A DNA stretch of 64,000 nucleotides from an uncultured Pelagibacteraceae bacterium (GTDB taxonomy: Bacteria; Pseudomonadota; Alphaproteobacteria; Pelagibacterales; Pelagibacteraceae): positions 1 through 64,000 of the forward strand of contig CACJYQ010000002.1 of assembly GCA_902597725.1 (NCBI GenBank), in the 5' to 3' direction. Shown here piece after piece: positions 22,070 through 32,165 of the stretch. The notes under the pieces were generated by a model. It did not search any database and was not told the origin of the DNA. It worked only from the letters and a program-made list of their open reading frames with translations. Position numbers and translations under genes: made by a program. How positions within the stretch are numbered: position 1 is the stretch's first letter; every line of letters begins with the position of its first letter.

Positions 22070-22122
22070 TCAAGCAATCTAGCTGAAGTTGTGCTAATTG
22101 GTCAAGACTAAGTAGAGAATAT

Positions 22123-23031
22123 CTAAATTTTTTTTAAAAGCTTATCCAAACCATCTGGATTAACTTTAATCCAATCTTTCATATTTCCTCGAGCCCAGGT
22201 GCTCTGTCTTTTGGCGTATTGCCTAGTCTTTATTGATATTTTCTCGATTAATTGCTCTGTTTGGATTTTTTTTTGAAGATATTGCCTAACCTCACTAATT
22301 CCAATTGCTTTATTTAGGCTTTTATTTTTTGAAACTCTCAATTTGATAAATTTTTTAACTTCTGAAATTGCGCCTGATTTAATCATGTTCTCAGTTCTCT
22401 TATTTATTATCTCTATTAAATCTTTTCTTGGAAAATCAATACAAATTTTAAAAAAGTCATTATGATCATAATCTGACTTAGTATTTTTAAACCAACTTAT
22501 CATAGATTTTTTTGTGAATAATTTAATTTCATACGCTCTTATAGATCTTTGAACATCTAAAGAATTAATTTTATCTTTTATTAAAGGATCTATTTTTAAT
22601 AGCTTTAGGAAAAATTTTTTTTGTCCTATTCTTTTGTGTAAATTCCTGACTTTATTTCTAAAATCAATTGGAATTTTTGGAATATTTACTAAGCCATCTG
22701 TCAACGCTTTAAAATATAGACCTGTGCCTCCAACTAATATTGGAGTTTTTTTTAATTTTTTACAGTGTAAAATTTTTTTGTTAACTAACTTTAGCCAATC
22801 ACCAGTAGAAAAGTTTTTTTTACAACTTTGAAATCCATATAAATGATGTTTTACTTTTTGCTGATCTTCTTTGAGTGGTCTTGCTGTTAAAATCTTTAAT
22901 TCTTTATAAACTTGCATACTATCAGCATTTATAATCTGACCCTTAATTTTTTTTGCTAACTTAACTGCAAATTTAGATTTTCCAGAGGCAGTAGGTCCAT
23001 AAATTAAAATAATTTTGGATTTAAAATCCAT
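22123..23031 (-). CDS. miaA: tRNA dimethylallyltransferase MiaA
   Basis: Transfers a dimethylallyl group to A37 of tRNAs reading codons that start with U. The 302-aa protein begins with the P-loop IYGPTASGKSKFAVKLAKK and contains INADSMQVYKEL, ARPLKEDQQKVKHHLYGF, VGGTGLYFKAL and the tRNA-binding TRQYAKRQSTWAR near the C-terminus. It sits between degP and ilvI, 3 bases after degP's stop. Confidence 0.95.
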   Translation of the reverse strand: MDFKSKIILIYGPTASGKSKFAVKLAKKIKGQIINADSMQVYKELKILTARPLKEDQQKVKHHLYGFQSCKKNFSTGDWLKLVNKKILHCKKLKKTPILVGGTGLYFKALTDGLVNIPKIPIDFRNKVRNLHKRIGQKKFFLKLLKIDPLIKDKINSLDVQRSIRAYEIKLFTKKSMISWFKNTKSDYDHNDFFKICIDFPRKDLIEIINKRTENMIKSGAISEVKKFIKLRVSKNKSLNKAIGISEVRQYLQKKIQTEQLIEKISIKTRQYAKRQSTWARGNMKDWIKVNPDGLDKLLKKI

Positions 23032-23034
23032 AAA

Positions 23035-24447
23035 CTAATCTAATTTAACACCTATATATCTTTTTTGATTCTGGCTATTATAGATCACAAGTAAAATAGT
23101 CTTTTGATTACTATTTAAAACTTGTTTAAGAGCTTGATTTAAATCCTCAACACTTCTTATTTTTTTCTTCTGAGCTTCCAAAATTATACTATTTACCTCT
23201 ATAGAACCTGCCAATGGACTATCATTTTCTATATTTGAGATTACTAATCCGCTTGTTTGGTTTGGTAAATTTCTCGACTTAATATCTTGATCAGAGAGTT
23301 TTCTTACTTTAATTTTTAGAGTTTCAATTAAAGTTTCTCTTGGTCCTTCCTCTTTTTTTTTAGAAATTTTAAAATCTTCTGAAGTTTCTAATCTGCCAAG
23401 CGTAATTATTTTTGTAATTTCTTTTTTGTTCCTCCAGATCTTAACTTTTACTTTTTTTCCTACCTCAGTTCTTGCAACAATAATTGGAAGTTCCTTCATT
23501 TGTCCTATTCTTTCACCATTAAATTCTAAAATAATATCTCCACTTTTAACTCCAGCTTTTTCTGATGGACTATTAGGTGCAATGCTTGCTACTAAAGCTC
23601 CTCTTGGTTCGTCTAATTTTTCTACTTCAGCAATTTCTTTTGTTACATCTTGAATTCTTACTCCTAGCCATCCTCTCTTTGTTTCTCCAAATTCAATCAA
23701 TTGGTCTATAACAATCTTTGCACTATTTGATGGTATCGAAAAACCTATTCCTACGTTTCCACTTCTTCCTAGAATTGCAGTATTAATTCCAATTACATCA
23801 CCATTCATATCAAACAGAGGACCACCTGAATTACCAGAGTTTATAGATGCATCTGTTTGAATATAATCTTCATATCTAGATAACCCTATTGATCTGTTTC
23901 TTGCAGAAATTATTCCAGAGGTCACTGTACCACCTAAACCAAATGGATTACCAATAGCAATAACCCAATCGCCTATTCTTGCTTTGTCTGAGTCTCCAAA
24001 CTTAACAGGCAAAAACTTTTCATTAGAATCTATTTTTAATATTGCAATGTCTGAAAGTGGATCAGCACCAATAACTTTTGCATTGAACTTTTTTTCACCG
24101 TTCACTTGAACCACTATATCCTCCGCGCCTTCAATTACGTGATTATTAGTAACCACTATTCCTTTTGCATCTATAATAAATCCAGAACCTAAAGCTGAAG
24201 ATTGTCTTTCCTGAGGTGTTCCAAATTCTTTAAACATATCGCCAAAAGGGGATCCTGGAGGAAATTGAAAGTTTGGAAATGGATTACTTCTTGTAACTAC
24301 TGTTTGAGTTGTTGATATATTAACAACTGAAGGCATTAATTTTTCAGCTAAATCTGCGAACGAATTAGGAATATTCTGGGAATTTGATATTGATGAAAAA
24401 TTTAATACTAATATTAAAGAAAGAAATATTGCTTTTATTTTCATCAT
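23035..24447 (-). CDS. degP: Periplasmic serine protease, DegP/HtrA (Do) family
   Basis: Envelope quality-control protease and chaperone. After a signal peptide (MMKIKAIFLSLILVLNFSS) comes the trypsin-like domain with His in VVTNNHVIEGAED, Asp in PLSDIAILKI and Ser in SINSGNSGGPLFD, followed by two PDZ domains (RGWLGVRIQDVT and the degenerate C-terminal one). I place the start at 24447, one base after the DUF2065 stop; an upstream ATG at 24471 would put eight polar residues before the signal peptide and overlap the neighbour. The chain is then 470 aa, normal for Do proteases. Confidence 0.94.
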   Translation of the reverse strand: MMKIKAIFLSLILVLNFSSISNSQNIPNSFADLAEKLMPSVVNISTTQTVVTRSNPFPNFQFPPGSPFGDMFKEFGTPQERQSSALGSGFIIDAKGIVVTNNHVIEGAEDIVVQVNGEKKFNAKVIGADPLSDIAILKIDSNEKFLPVKFGDSDKARIGDWVIAIGNPFGLGGTVTSGIISARNRSIGLSRYEDYIQTDASINSGNSGGPLFDMNGDVIGINTAILGRSGNVGIGFSIPSNSAKIVIDQLIEFGETKRGWLGVRIQDVTKEIAEVEKLDEPRGALVASIAPNSPSEKAGVKSGDIILEFNGERIGQMKELPIIVARTEVGKKVKVKIWRNKKEITKIITLGRLETSEDFKISKKKEEGPRETLIETLKIKVRKLSDQDIKSRNLPNQTSGLVISNIENDSPLAGSIEVNSIILEAQKKKIRSVEDLNQALKQVLNSNQKTILLVIYNSQNQKRYIGVKLD

Positions 24448-24448
24448 C

Positions 24449-24634
24449 TTAACTTTTTGCGTAATAAACAATTATAAATCCTATTAAAGCAAAAATTAAT
24501 CCACCAGCACGTAACTGACTATCTTTAATTAACTCAAGCTTTTTTAACATATTCTTCATTTTTGATGGAAATAAGGCATATAAAATTCCCTCAATAAAAA
24601 AGAATAGACCAAATGCAATGATCAATTCTTTCAT
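24449..24634 (-). CDS. DUF2065 family small membrane protein
   Basis: A 61-aa protein with two hydrophobic helices (about 4-22 and 43-58) separated by a basic loop, PSKMKNMLKKLELI. Size, sequence pattern and place between hflC and degP match the YjeT/DUF2065 family, conserved at this position in many proteobacteria. Its function is not established; the neighbourhood suggests a part in FtsH/HflKC membrane protein quality control. Confidence 0.85.
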   Translation of the reverse strand: MKELIIAFGLFFFIEGILYALFPSKMKNMLKKLELIKDSQLRAGGLIFALIGFIIVYYAKS

Positions 24635-24640
24635 TAAATC

Positions 24641-25510
24641 TTACTCGGATTGCGGCTGGATATTCCCAAAAAATTTAAAGAACTCACTGTCAGGAGATAA
24701 AATCAAAGATGTTTCTCCACCTATTAAAGCTTTTTCATAAGCTTGCATAGCTCTATAAAATGCAAAGAATTCTGGATCTTGCCCAAACGCTGCAGCAAAG
24801 ATATTATTTCTTTTACCATCTCCTTCACCTTTCATGATCTCTGATTTTTTTTGAGCCTCTGCTAAAATTACTGTAACTTCTTTGTCAGCAGTTGATGTAA
24901 TTGTAACTGCCATTTCAGCACCTCTTGCTCTGAATTCTTTTGCTTCTCTCTCCCTTTCAGTCTGCATTCTTCTAAAAATTGCATCACTGTTTGCTTGAGG
25001 CAAATCTGCTCTCTTAATTCTAACATCTACAATTTTAATACCAAAGTTTTCAGCCTCGTTATTTACACCTTCTTGAATTAAAGCCATTTGTTTTGTTCTA
25101 TCTTCAGAAAGTAAAGTTTGAAGTTCTTGTTGTCCAAGAACATTTCTTATTCTTGAATTTATAATTGTAGCCAATCTTGATCTCGCCACTCTCTCGTTTC
25201 CAACTGAAATATAGAACTTAAGGGGATCAACTATTTGAAATCTAGCAAAGGCATCTACTATTAATCTTTTTTGATCAGATGCAATTACTTCCTCAGGAGG
25301 TGTATCTAAATTAAGTATTCTTTTATCTAAAAAGACAACGTTTTGAATAAAAGGTAATTTAAAGTTTAATCCAGGTTTTAAAATTATTCTTTTTGGATCA
25401 CCAAATTGTAGAACGATTGCTTGATTAACTTCTTTAACTATAAAAATTGAGAAAAATGCAATCGCTGCTAAAGCAACAATAATTCCAGCAGTAATTTTTC
25501 CAGCGTTCAT
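24641..25510 (-). CDS. hflC: FtsH protease modulator HflC
   Basis: SPFH/band-7 membrane protein (289 aa). One N-terminal membrane helix (about 7-28) precedes the SPFH domain with VNQAIVLQFGDPKRIILKPG and a helical region with ADLPQANSDAIFRRMQTERE, characteristic of HflC. Together with HflK it forms a large cage around FtsH. It lies one base after the hflK stop. Confidence 0.95.
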   Translation of the reverse strand: MNAGKITAGIIVALAAIAFFSIFIVKEVNQAIVLQFGDPKRIILKPGLNFKLPFIQNVVFLDKRILNLDTPPEEVIASDQKRLIVDAFARFQIVDPLKFYISVGNERVARSRLATIINSRIRNVLGQQELQTLLSEDRTKQMALIQEGVNNEAENFGIKIVDVRIKRADLPQANSDAIFRRMQTEREREAKEFRARGAEMAVTITSTADKEVTVILAEAQKKSEIMKGEGDGKRNNIFAAAFGQDPEFFAFYRAMQAYEKALIGGETSLILSPDSEFFKFFGNIQPQSE

Positions 25511-25511
25511 A

Positions 25512-26627
25512 TTAGTTTGTCACCTTCTTTTTTTGCAATTCAGGTAAAGGTAAATAAGGCACTACACCTGAGCCTGCATTTTTTTCAATTATAACTTTAT
25601 CAATATCAGCTAAAACTTTTTCCATTGTTTCTAAATACATTCTTTCTTGTGTTACAGATTTTGCATTTTTGTATTCATTATAGATTGCTAAGAATCTGCT
25701 GGCTTCACCCTCTGCTTTTGCTACGACTTCTTTTTTGTAAGCTTCTGCAGCTTGTAAAATTTTTTCTGCTTCCCCTCGAGCTCTTGGGATAACATCATTT
25801 GCATAAGCCTCTGCCTCATTTTTTGATCTTTCCATATCAGCTCTTGCAGCCTGTACGTCTCTAAATGCATCAATTACTTGATCAGGTGGATCAGCTTTTT
25901 GTGTTTGAACTTGTGTAATTTGAATACCACTAGTGTATTCATCTAAAATCTTTTGAATAATAAGTTGTGTGTCTGTTTCTATAACTGATCTTCCTTCAGT
26001 TAAAATAGGTTGTATATCCGATCTAGCAATTACTTCTCTCATTGCAGTCTCTGCCGCTGCTTTAACTGTTCCCTCAGGATCTTGAATTTTGAATAAAAAA
26101 TTTCCAGCATCTTTGATAACCCAAAAAACTGAAAAATCTATATTAACAATATTTTCATCCCCCGTTAGCATCAAACTTTCTTGAGGAACATCAGCTACAC
26201 CACCTTGAGATGTAAACCCACTGTCTCTCTCAGATCTAAAACCAATATCAATTCTATTAACTTTTGTCACTTTTGGAGTAAGTACAGACTCTACAGGAAA
26301 AGGAATATGATAATTTAATCCTGGCTGAGTTGTTTTTACAAATTTTCCAAATCTTAAAACTACACCTTGTTCATCTGGTAATACTCTATAAAGTCCGCTA
26401 GCTAACCAAACAAAGCCTAAAATTATTAAAACTAAAATCGCCTGCTTACCGCCCGAAGAACTTCCTCCTGGTAAAAATTTTTTAATTTTTTCCTGAAACT
26501 CTCTTATAATTTTATCTATATCTGGTGGAGTTGGGCCTCGACCAGAGCCGTTTCCGCCTCCGCCTCCGCTTCCACCTGGAGGTGTTCCCCAAGGACTTCC
26601 ACCGCTTTGTTTGAAATTATCTGACAT
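25512..26627 (-). CDS. hflK: FtsH protease modulator HflK
   Basis: Partner of HflC (371 aa). A Gly/Pro-rich N-terminal tail (residues 1-45) precedes a membrane helix (about 63-82) and the SPFH domain starting VLPDEQGVVLRFGKFVKTTQ. The C-terminal half is a coiled coil rich in Ala, Glu and Lys (about 250-330). The glycine-rich cytosolic tail is usual for HflK. It is transcribed divergently from mrp. Confidence 0.95.
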   Translation of the reverse strand: MSDNFKQSGGSPWGTPPGGSGGGGGNGSGRGPTPPDIDKIIREFQEKIKKFLPGGSSSGGKQAILVLIILGFVWLASGLYRVLPDEQGVVLRFGKFVKTTQPGLNYHIPFPVESVLTPKVTKVNRIDIGFRSERDSGFTSQGGVADVPQESLMLTGDENIVNIDFSVFWVIKDAGNFLFKIQDPEGTVKAAAETAMREVIARSDIQPILTEGRSVIETDTQLIIQKILDEYTSGIQITQVQTQKADPPDQVIDAFRDVQAARADMERSKNEAEAYANDVIPRARGEAEKILQAAEAYKKEVVAKAEGEASRFLAIYNEYKNAKSVTQERMYLETMEKVLADIDKVIIEKNAGSGVVPYLPLPELQKKKVTN

Positions 26628-26636
26628 ATGGCAATC

Positions 26637-26664
26637 TATATAATGTCTTTACATGGAAAAACAA
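26637..26664 (-). promoter_or_regulatory. Candidate sigma-70 promoter of the hflK-degP run
   Basis: On the minus strand a TTGTTT at 26664-26659 is followed, 16 bases later, by TATATA at 26642-26637. The -10 box ends only about nine bases before the hflK ATG, so the leader would be very short. This is a pattern match only, in AT-rich sequence. Confidence 0.35.
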
Positions 26665-26678
26665 GTTAAGATCCAAAT

Positions 26679-27503
26679 ATGCCAAAGGAAAAACCAGAAT
26701 TAAGTGACGCAATGAGAGCAAAAATGGGTAGAAAACTACCTGAGAAAAATACAATTAAAGGCACTAAGTTTACAATTGCTGTTTCTAGTGCGAAAGGCGG
26801 TGTTGGAAAATCTACTTTTGCAACAAACTTAGCATTAGCTTTAAAAAAGGTTGGATGTAAAGTTGGTTTATTAGATGCAGATATTTATGGTCCCTCAATT
26901 CCTAAAATGTTGGGAATTGAAGAAAAACCCAAAAGCGATGGGCAAAAGTTAGATCCTGTAATTAAGTATGATATTCAGTGTATGTCTATTGGTTTCTTGA
27001 CTGATCAACAAACACCTATGATTTGGCGAGGACCAATGGTGACTAGCGCAATTAGAACTTTCACCCAAAAAGTTAATTGGAAAGATTTAGATTTTATAAT
27101 TGTTGATATGCCTCCTGGAACTGGTGATACCCAACTCACCTTTTCTCAAGAAATAAAAATGGATGGAGCAATCATAGTTTCAACCCCACAAGAGGTTGCT
27201 CTTTTAGATGTAAAAAGAGGAATTAAGATGTTTGATAAACTTGGTGTAAAAATTTTAGGATTGGTTGATAACATGAGTTACTTTATTGGAGATGATAATA
27301 AAAAATATAAAATTTTTGGAGAGGATGGAGTTAAAAATACTGCACAAGAGTTTAATAAAGAATTCTTAGGAGAAATTCCAATTAATCCTGAAGTAGGAAA
27401 ATCAGGTGATGAAGGGAAACCGATTGTTGAAAAAGATCCAAATAACCAAATATCAAAAATTTATATAGATTTTGCCAATAAGATTAAATCAATTTATCTT
27501 TAA
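26679..27503 (+). CDS. mrp: Mrp/ApbC-type iron-sulfur cluster carrier ATPase
   Basis: P-loop ATPase of the Mrp/NBP35 family (274 aa) that delivers Fe-S clusters. The deviant Walker [20 protein letters not shown] lies near residues 34-52; [14 protein letters not shown] and [12 protein letters not shown] follow. It lacks the separate N-terminal MIP18-like domain found in longer Mrp proteins, having only about 30 leading residues. The 3' end overlaps the converging thyX by 20 bases. Confidence 0.92.
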   Translation: MPKEKPELSDAMRAKMGRKLPEKNTIKGTKFTIAVSSAKGGVGKSTFATNLALALKKVGCKVGLLDADIYGPSIPKMLGIEEKPKSDGQKLDPVIKYDIQCMSIGFLTDQQTPMIWRGPMVTSAIRTFTQKVNWKDLDFIIVDMPPGTGDTQLTFSQEIKMDGAIIVSTPQEVALLDVKRGIKMFDKLGVKILGLVDNMSYFIGDDNKKYKIFGEDGVKNTAQEFNKEFLGEIPINPEVGKSGDEGKPIVEKDPNNQISKIYIDFANKIKSIYL

Positions 27504-28431
27504 GATCAAAAGCCTCCATTAATTCATTCCATTCCCTTTTGGATAAACCAGAGTCTTTCATAGAAATGTTTTCACCTTTTATAAGTTTTTGAATAATAAC
27601 TTTTCCTTTTGCTGAAACTTCTGTTCCACCAACTCTATAATCCATAAAAGCCTCATAAGTTATTGGAACCCATTTTTTTAAAGTATCCAGCATGATATCT
27701 GCATAAACTCTAATCTCATATTGTGCATGATGATCTGCTCTTAACCTCAAAAAATTCATGAGATTTAATAAATCTGTTTTCCAATACCATTGGGTATAAG
27801 TGTTTAATGTTAGATTCATTCTTGCGAGCTCTCTCGCCAACCCTTTTTTATTTTCATCAATAGTAGATCCATCATACTTCTCGTTGAGCATCATTTCATA
27901 ATTTGCATATGTTCTTTCTGCATCATCTTTTAAAAGCTTCAAAACTTCATTTGCTTGTTCACCCTCGAGAACATCTCCCCTACCTTGTCTATTAGATGTT
28001 GATTGAGCAGCAAGATTTTCTTTTGTTGGTAAATAAAATTCTTTATCTAAGATTGAGTATCTAGCAGAATATTCATTCACATTAGCAGTTCTATGTCTAA
28101 TCCATTGACGAGCAATAAAAATTGGCAGTTTAATATGATATTTAATTTCACACATCTCGAATGGCGTACTATGCCAATGACGCATTAAATATTTAATTAA
28201 CCCTGCGTCTGTAGAAACCTGTTTAGTGCCTTTGCCATACGAAACTCTAGCCGATTGCACAATTGAAGTATCATCTCCCATATAATCAACAACTCTTACA
28301 AAACCATGATCAAGAGCAGGCAATGCCTCATAAAGAATTTTTTCTAGTTCAGGTGAAGTTACTCTTTTTGTTGAATTGCTTTGTGATTGTTGATTTCTTA
28401 TATCTTCTTGTTGTTCTTTGGTTAATTTCAT
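27484..28431 (-). CDS. thyX: Flavin-dependent thymidylate synthase ThyX
   Basis: Makes dTMP from dUMP with FAD and methylenetetrahydrofolate. The ThyX signature RHR(X)7S is present as [11 protein letters not shown], followed by ARYS. The start is set at MKLTKEQQ (28431), giving 315 aa. The frame stays open upstream to 28554, but that stretch translates the antisense of the tmRNA gene and has no protein-family character. The gene is divergent from ssrA and converges with mrp. Confidence 0.95.
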   Translation of the reverse strand: MKLTKEQQEDIRNQQSQSNSTKRVTSPELEKILYEALPALDHGFVRVVDYMGDDTSIVQSARVSYGKGTKQVSTDAGLIKYLMRHWHSTPFEMCEIKYHIKLPIFIARQWIRHRTANVNEYSARYSILDKEFYLPTKENLAAQSTSNRQGRGDVLEGEQANEVLKLLKDDAERTYANYEMMLNEKYDGSTIDENKKGLARELARMNLTLNTYTQWYWKTDLLNLMNFLRLRADHHAQYEIRVYADIMLDTLKKWVPITYEAFMDYRVGGTEVSAKGKVIIQKLIKGENISMKDSGLSKREWNELMEAFDLKDKLI

Positions 28432-28472
28432 GAATGTTATTGAATCTCTTGCATTTCCTTTTATATTAATAA

Positions 28473-28553
28473 AGTTGGATTTCCAACTATGACGATAAAC
28501 GAATTTCGTAATAACCATTGCGGACGTGGGGGCAGTACCCACCACCTCCACCA
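28473..28553 (+). ncRNA. ssrA: tmRNA, acceptor piece of a circularly permuted two-piece ssrA
   Basis: This is the tRNA-like 3' half, which comes first in the permuted gene. It contains a T-arm (GTGGG, loop GGCAGTA, CCCAC at 28526-28542), then the 3' acceptor strand CACCTCC (28543-28549) and encoded ACCA ending at 28553. The acceptor strand pairs over seven positions with GGGGGTG of the coding piece at 28566-28572. The 5' boundary is uncertain; I place it at the small hairpin AGTTGG/CCAACT starting at 28473. Permuted two-piece tmRNA is the established form in alphaproteobacteria. Confidence 0.88.
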
Positions 28554-28565
28554 TTTACAACTTAT

Positions 28566-28735
28566 GGGGGTGAACTAGATTCGACGAGTGACTAAAGGCT
28601 ATTCTTTCGTCCGGAATTGTTCCTCCGCAAAGGGCTAATTTATAATTGCTAACGAAAGTTACGCACTTGCTGCTTAATTAACTTAGTTAATTAAGTAAAC
28701 GGGGTTTGGGGCACCTGGCAACAGAACGCCCCTAA
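28566..28735 (+). ncRNA. ssrA: tmRNA, coding piece with tag ANESYALAA
   Basis: The coding half begins GGGGGTGAACTAGATTCGACG, the conserved tmRNA 5' signature. The tag reading frame at 28648-28677 encodes ANESYALAA followed by TAA; ending in ALAA is the usual degradation signal. A perfect 9-bp hairpin (TTAATTAAC, TTA, GTTAATTAA at 28674-28694) contains the stop codon. The 12-nt spacer 28554-28565 between CCA and this piece is the intervening segment removed during processing. tmRNA rescues stalled ribosomes and marks the unfinished protein. Confidence 0.92.
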
Positions 28736-28750
28736 TTTTGTTTTATTTTT
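28708..28750 (+). terminator. Terminator-like hairpin at the 3' end of ssrA
   Basis: GGGGC (28708-28712) pairs with GCCCC (28728-28732) and is followed by a T-rich tail, TTTTGTTTTATTTTT. The loop is 15 nt, so it may double as the last helix of the mature coding piece. Confidence 0.55.
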
Positions 28751-29120
28751 CCTCTAAAAATTTTCTTAAATTAGGTTTAAAATAATTTGGACCTTTTAAA
28801 ACTTTGCCAAATTCATTGTATATCGGTTTGCCATTTACATCTAATTTACTCATGTTTGAATTTTGAACCTCATCAAAACATTTATCAAGATTAATACCAA
28901 AAGCATGTCCCGCACCATAAGTGACATAAAGAATATCAGTCAATGCATCAGCAATTTCAACTAAATCTTTTCCATCAATCGCATCTTTTAACTCATCCAG
29001 CTCCTCCTTTATAAGACTTAATCTTAATGAATTTATTTTATCAGTACTTAGAGATGGTTTTAATTTTACTTCTTGACCAAAAGTTTTCATAAAAATGCCA
29101 ACTTTTTCAAAATTTGTCAT
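28743..29120 (-). CDS. MazG/HisE-superfamily nucleoside triphosphate pyrophosphohydrolase-like protein
   Basis: An all-alpha NTP pyrophosphatase-like protein (125 aa). The metal-binding pattern is visible: KEELDELKDAI provides the EExxE element and, about 20 residues on, EIADALTDILYV provides ExxD. Such enzymes hydrolyse (d)NTPs or phosphoribosyl-ATP; the C-terminal GPNYFKPNLRKFLEE is also typical of the PRA-PH-like group. The start is placed at MTNFEKVG (29120) because upstream in-frame sequence is hydrophobic non-family sequence overlapping fumC. It may be a house-cleaning enzyme; the substrate is unknown. Confidence 0.82.
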   Translation of the reverse strand: MTNFEKVGIFMKTFGQEVKLKPSLSTDKINSLRLSLIKEELDELKDAIDGKDLVEIADALTDILYVTYGAGHAFGINLDKCFDEVQNSNMSKLDVNGKPIYNEFGKVLKGPNYFKPNLRKFLEEK

Positions 29121-29173
29121 TTTGCTCCTATAAGTTATCAAATTTTTAATATATAAATAATTTGTAACTATCA

Positions 29174-30562
29174 ATGAAATTTCGTAAAGAATTTGACAGT
29201 ATTGGATCAATAAATGTCCCAAATGATAAATATTGGGGTGCATCAACTCAAAGATCAAAGAAATTTTTCGATATAGGAGAATTTTTAGTAAGACCTAGAT
29301 TGATTAAATCTATTGCTATAATTAAAAAAGCTGCAGCAATTGTTCATAAAAAAGAAAAACAAATGATACCAAAAATTTCTAACGCAATTGTAAAAGCATC
29401 TAACGAAGTCATAAATGGAAAATTAAATGACCATTTTCCATTAAAAGTTTGGCAAACAGGATCTGGCACACAAACAAACATGAATGTAAATGAGGTAATA
29501 GCAAATAGAGCGATAGAAATTTTAGGAGGAAAGAAAGGTTCAAAAAAACCAGTTCATCCAAATGATCATGTAAATAAATCTCAGTCTACTAATGATGTTT
29601 TTCCAACTGCTATGCATATAGCTATAGCTATAGAAACTAAAGATAAATTATTACCATCTCTTGAACTTTTAAACAAAGAATTAAAGAAAAAGGTTTCTCA
29701 ATTTAAAAATATTGTAAAAGTTGGAAGAACACATCTTCAAGATGCAACACCTCTATCTCTAGGTCAAGAGTTTTCAGGATATCAGTCTCAATTGGCGGAT
29801 TGTATTTTTAGAATTAAAAATGCTTTAAACGAAATTTATTATCTAGCTCAGGGTGGTACTGCAGTTGGTACAGGAATAAATAGTAAAAAAGGTTTTGACA
29901 GAAAAGTAATAAATGAAATAAAAAAAATAACTAAATTACCTTTCAAACCAACTAAAAACAAATTTGCCGCTTTAGCGGCTCATGATGAAATAGTAAATTT
30001 TTCTGGGACGTTAAATACTGCAGCTGTTAGTTTAATGAAAATTGCAAACGATATAAGATTTTTAGGGTCGGGACCTAGAGCTGGGTATGGGGAGATAATT
30101 TTACCAGCAAATGAACCAGGTTCATCAATTATGCCTGGAAAAGTAAATCCAACTCAGTCAGAAGCAGTAACGATGGTTTGCGTGAAAGTGATTGGTAATC
30201 ATAATGGAATAACAATGGCGGGCTCACATGGACACTTCGAATTAAATGTTTTTAAGCCACTTATTGCTCATAACATTTTACAATCTATTGATCTTTTAGC
30301 AGACAGCACAAAAAATTTTGCATTGTTTTGTGTTAAAGGAATTAAAGCAGATAAAGTAAAAATTAAAAAACTTTTAGATAATTCATTAATGCTTGTTACA
30401 GCGTTGGCACCCTATATTGGTTATGATAATTCAGCAAAAATAGCTAAGTTAGCTCTCAAAAATAAGACAACCTTAAAACAGGAGGCTATAAAGTCAAAAC
30501 TTATAAGTGAGAAGGATTACGACAGAATAGTAAATCCAAAAAATATGATTTATCCAGCGTAA
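29174..30562 (+). CDS. fumC: Fumarate hydratase class II
   Basis: TCA-cycle enzyme interconverting fumarate and malate (462 aa, the usual length). Family marks: [46 protein letters not shown], catalytic loop [15 protein letters not shown] and [14 protein letters not shown]. The oxygen-stable class II form needs no iron-sulfur cluster, which suits an iron-poor ocean habitat. Its 3' end overlaps the converging AsmA-like gene by 13 bases. Confidence 0.96.
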   Translation: MKFRKEFDSIGSINVPNDKYWGASTQRSKKFFDIGEFLVRPRLIKSIAIIKKAAAIVHKKEKQMIPKISNAIVKASNEVINGKLNDHFPLKVWQTGSGTQTNMNVNEVIANRAIEILGGKKGSKKPVHPNDHVNKSQSTNDVFPTAMHIAIAIETKDKLLPSLELLNKELKKKVSQFKNIVKVGRTHLQDATPLSLGQEFSGYQSQLADCIFRIKNALNEIYYLAQGGTAVGTGINSKKGFDRKVINEIKKITKLPFKPTKNKFAALAAHDEIVNFSGTLNTAAVSLMKIANDIRFLGSGPRAGYGEIILPANEPGSSIMPGKVNPTQSEAVTMVCVKVIGNHNGITMAGSHGHFELNVFKPLIAHNILQSIDLLADSTKNFALFCVKGIKADKVKIKKLLDNSLMLVTALAPYIGYDNSAKIAKLALKNKTTLKQEAIKSKLISEKDYDRIVNPKNMIYPA

Positions 30563-32133
30563 ATCTGAAAAAATTCTTTTACAAAATTTCTAAAAGTTAC
30601 TTTATTAAATAAATTTGTATTCTTCTTATCATAATCTTCTAAAAACTTTTCAAGGACTTGATTAGATTTATTATCTATTCTTAGATTATTAAAAGTAAGT
30701 TTGTCCTGGGTAAAATCATAGACAAAATCTGCTTTTATTTCACCAAAGACGTTTCTATAATTTCTTTTTATTTGAAAATATCTAAAAAATTTTTCCACAT
30801 CATTAAAATCAAATAAAATTTCACCAATCAATTTTTTTCCATTTTTATCATTGGCAAACTCGATATCATCTGATTTAATTAATACTGATTTATTCCATTT
30901 AGCATAGAAATTACTCATTAAAATTTTGCCATTATCTAATTGAATTTCCAAAATAAGATCGGTCAGATATTCAAATTTATCGATTTTATTAACTTTCACA
31001 TTTATAATTGAACTTAAATTTGGATTATTTAATAACTCTGAATCAAGCACATCAATAATTAAAGATTCACTCTGAAATATCTTTTTTTGGCTTATATAAT
31101 CAAAATTTAAGTTAGTCGAAAAATAAAATGGTTTAAAATTAATATCTCCACCAAAATTTTCATCTTCTGATAAAAAGTTGAGTTTATCATCATTAATTGT
31201 GTACTTAAATGAGTTGCTCTTATTAAATAAATCAATATTTAAAAAACCATTAATTTTATTGTCTCTATATTTGATAGAGTTATTTATATTTAATCTAATT
31301 TTTTTTGAAATTAATTTTATATTTTTATCCTTATTTTCTTTATTCTCAGAAATATCTAACTTAAAGGGAATATTAAAAATTTCAAATGATGACTTAACTT
31401 TTTGTAAATCATTTTTATTATCATAGAAAAATTTTAAGCTATCTACTTTTGACAAAAATAATAATTCTTCATTTTCATCTTTGTAAAAAAATTTTGTTTT
31501 TTTAAAAAGAAACTGATCTTCTACCTTCGATTTTTTAAGAGTTTTTTTAAAAAAATTTATATTTCCTGAATTAATATTAAACTCTGTATCTTGAAATATT
31601 ACATCTTTAATATTCAATTTTTTGAAAGAAAAAAAATTATTAAAAGAAATATAGAATTTAGCATATTCAGAAATACCTAAAATTTTATCTTGATGAGTAA
31701 TTTCTAAATTTTTGGTATAAAAGAAAGGTTTTGGTAGTAAACCATAGCTTATTTTTTCATTAAATTTAATTTCAATTTCATATGTCTTTAAAATTTGATT
31801 TTTTAAAAAATTTTTTGTTTCATCTTTATTATAAAATATTGGCATAAAGAAATAACTTACAAACAACAAAAACGTTATTGTGACTGATAGGGCTGCCTTA
31901 TTCCTGAAAAAGCTTAATGTTTTCTTGCTCTGATTGTATTTTTTAAATTCTTTAAATTTATTAAAAAAACTTTCAATCTTATGATCTAAATTGAATAGTT
32001 TTTTTTTAATTGGTTCACGCTTATTTTTTTGACTTTTGGATCTTGTTAATTCATCAAAAAAACTATCTAAAATCTTATTTATTGATAATAATAATTTTTT
32101 AGATTTTTTTTTATAAAAATTAAAAATAAACAT
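30550..32133 (-). CDS. AsmA-like envelope protein
   Basis: A 527-aa protein with one membrane helix (about residues 79-101) preceded by an unusually long, very basic cytoplasmic tail of about 78 residues. The periplasmic part is beta-rich with repeated short FDI/IDN-type strands, which resembles AsmA/DUF748 proteins thought to move or organise outer-membrane lipids. The motif at the helix exit, [22 protein letters not shown], is like the start of AsmA (broken here only by comparison, not a frameshift). Similarity is of fold pattern rather than strict motifs, so the assignment is tentative. Confidence 0.6.
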   Translation of the reverse strand: MFIFNFYKKKSKKLLLSINKILDSFFDELTRSKSQKNKREPIKKKLFNLDHKIESFFNKFKEFKKYNQSKKTLSFFRNKAALSVTITFLLFVSYFFMPIFYNKDETKNFLKNQILKTYEIEIKFNEKISYGLLPKPFFYTKNLEITHQDKILGISEYAKFYISFNNFFSFKKLNIKDVIFQDTEFNINSGNINFFKKTLKKSKVEDQFLFKKTKFFYKDENEELLFLSKVDSLKFFYDNKNDLQKVKSSFEIFNIPFKLDISENKENKDKNIKLISKKIRLNINNSIKYRDNKINGFLNIDLFNKSNSFKYTINDDKLNFLSEDENFGGDINFKPFYFSTNLNFDYISQKKIFQSESLIIDVLDSELLNNPNLSSIINVKVNKIDKFEYLTDLILEIQLDNGKILMSNFYAKWNKSVLIKSDDIEFANDKNGKKLIGEILFDFNDVEKFFRYFQIKRNYRNVFGEIKADFVYDFTQDKLTFNNLRIDNKSNQVLEKFLEDYDKKNTNLFNKVTFRNFVKEFFQIYAG

Positions 32134-32165
32134 AAATTTTAGAAACTTATAATTAAATTATTTAA

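Noticed and set aside
28432..28554. A 41-residue N-terminal extension of ThyX
   Set aside because: The frame is open, but the stretch is the antisense of the tmRNA acceptor piece, including its CCA end, and has no ThyX-like residues. ThyX is taken to start at 28431.
29121..29258. Upstream extension of the MazG-like gene by 46 codons
   Set aside because: It would overlap the divergent fumC start and consists of hydrophobic, non-family sequence; the ATG at 29120 fits the family's N-terminus.
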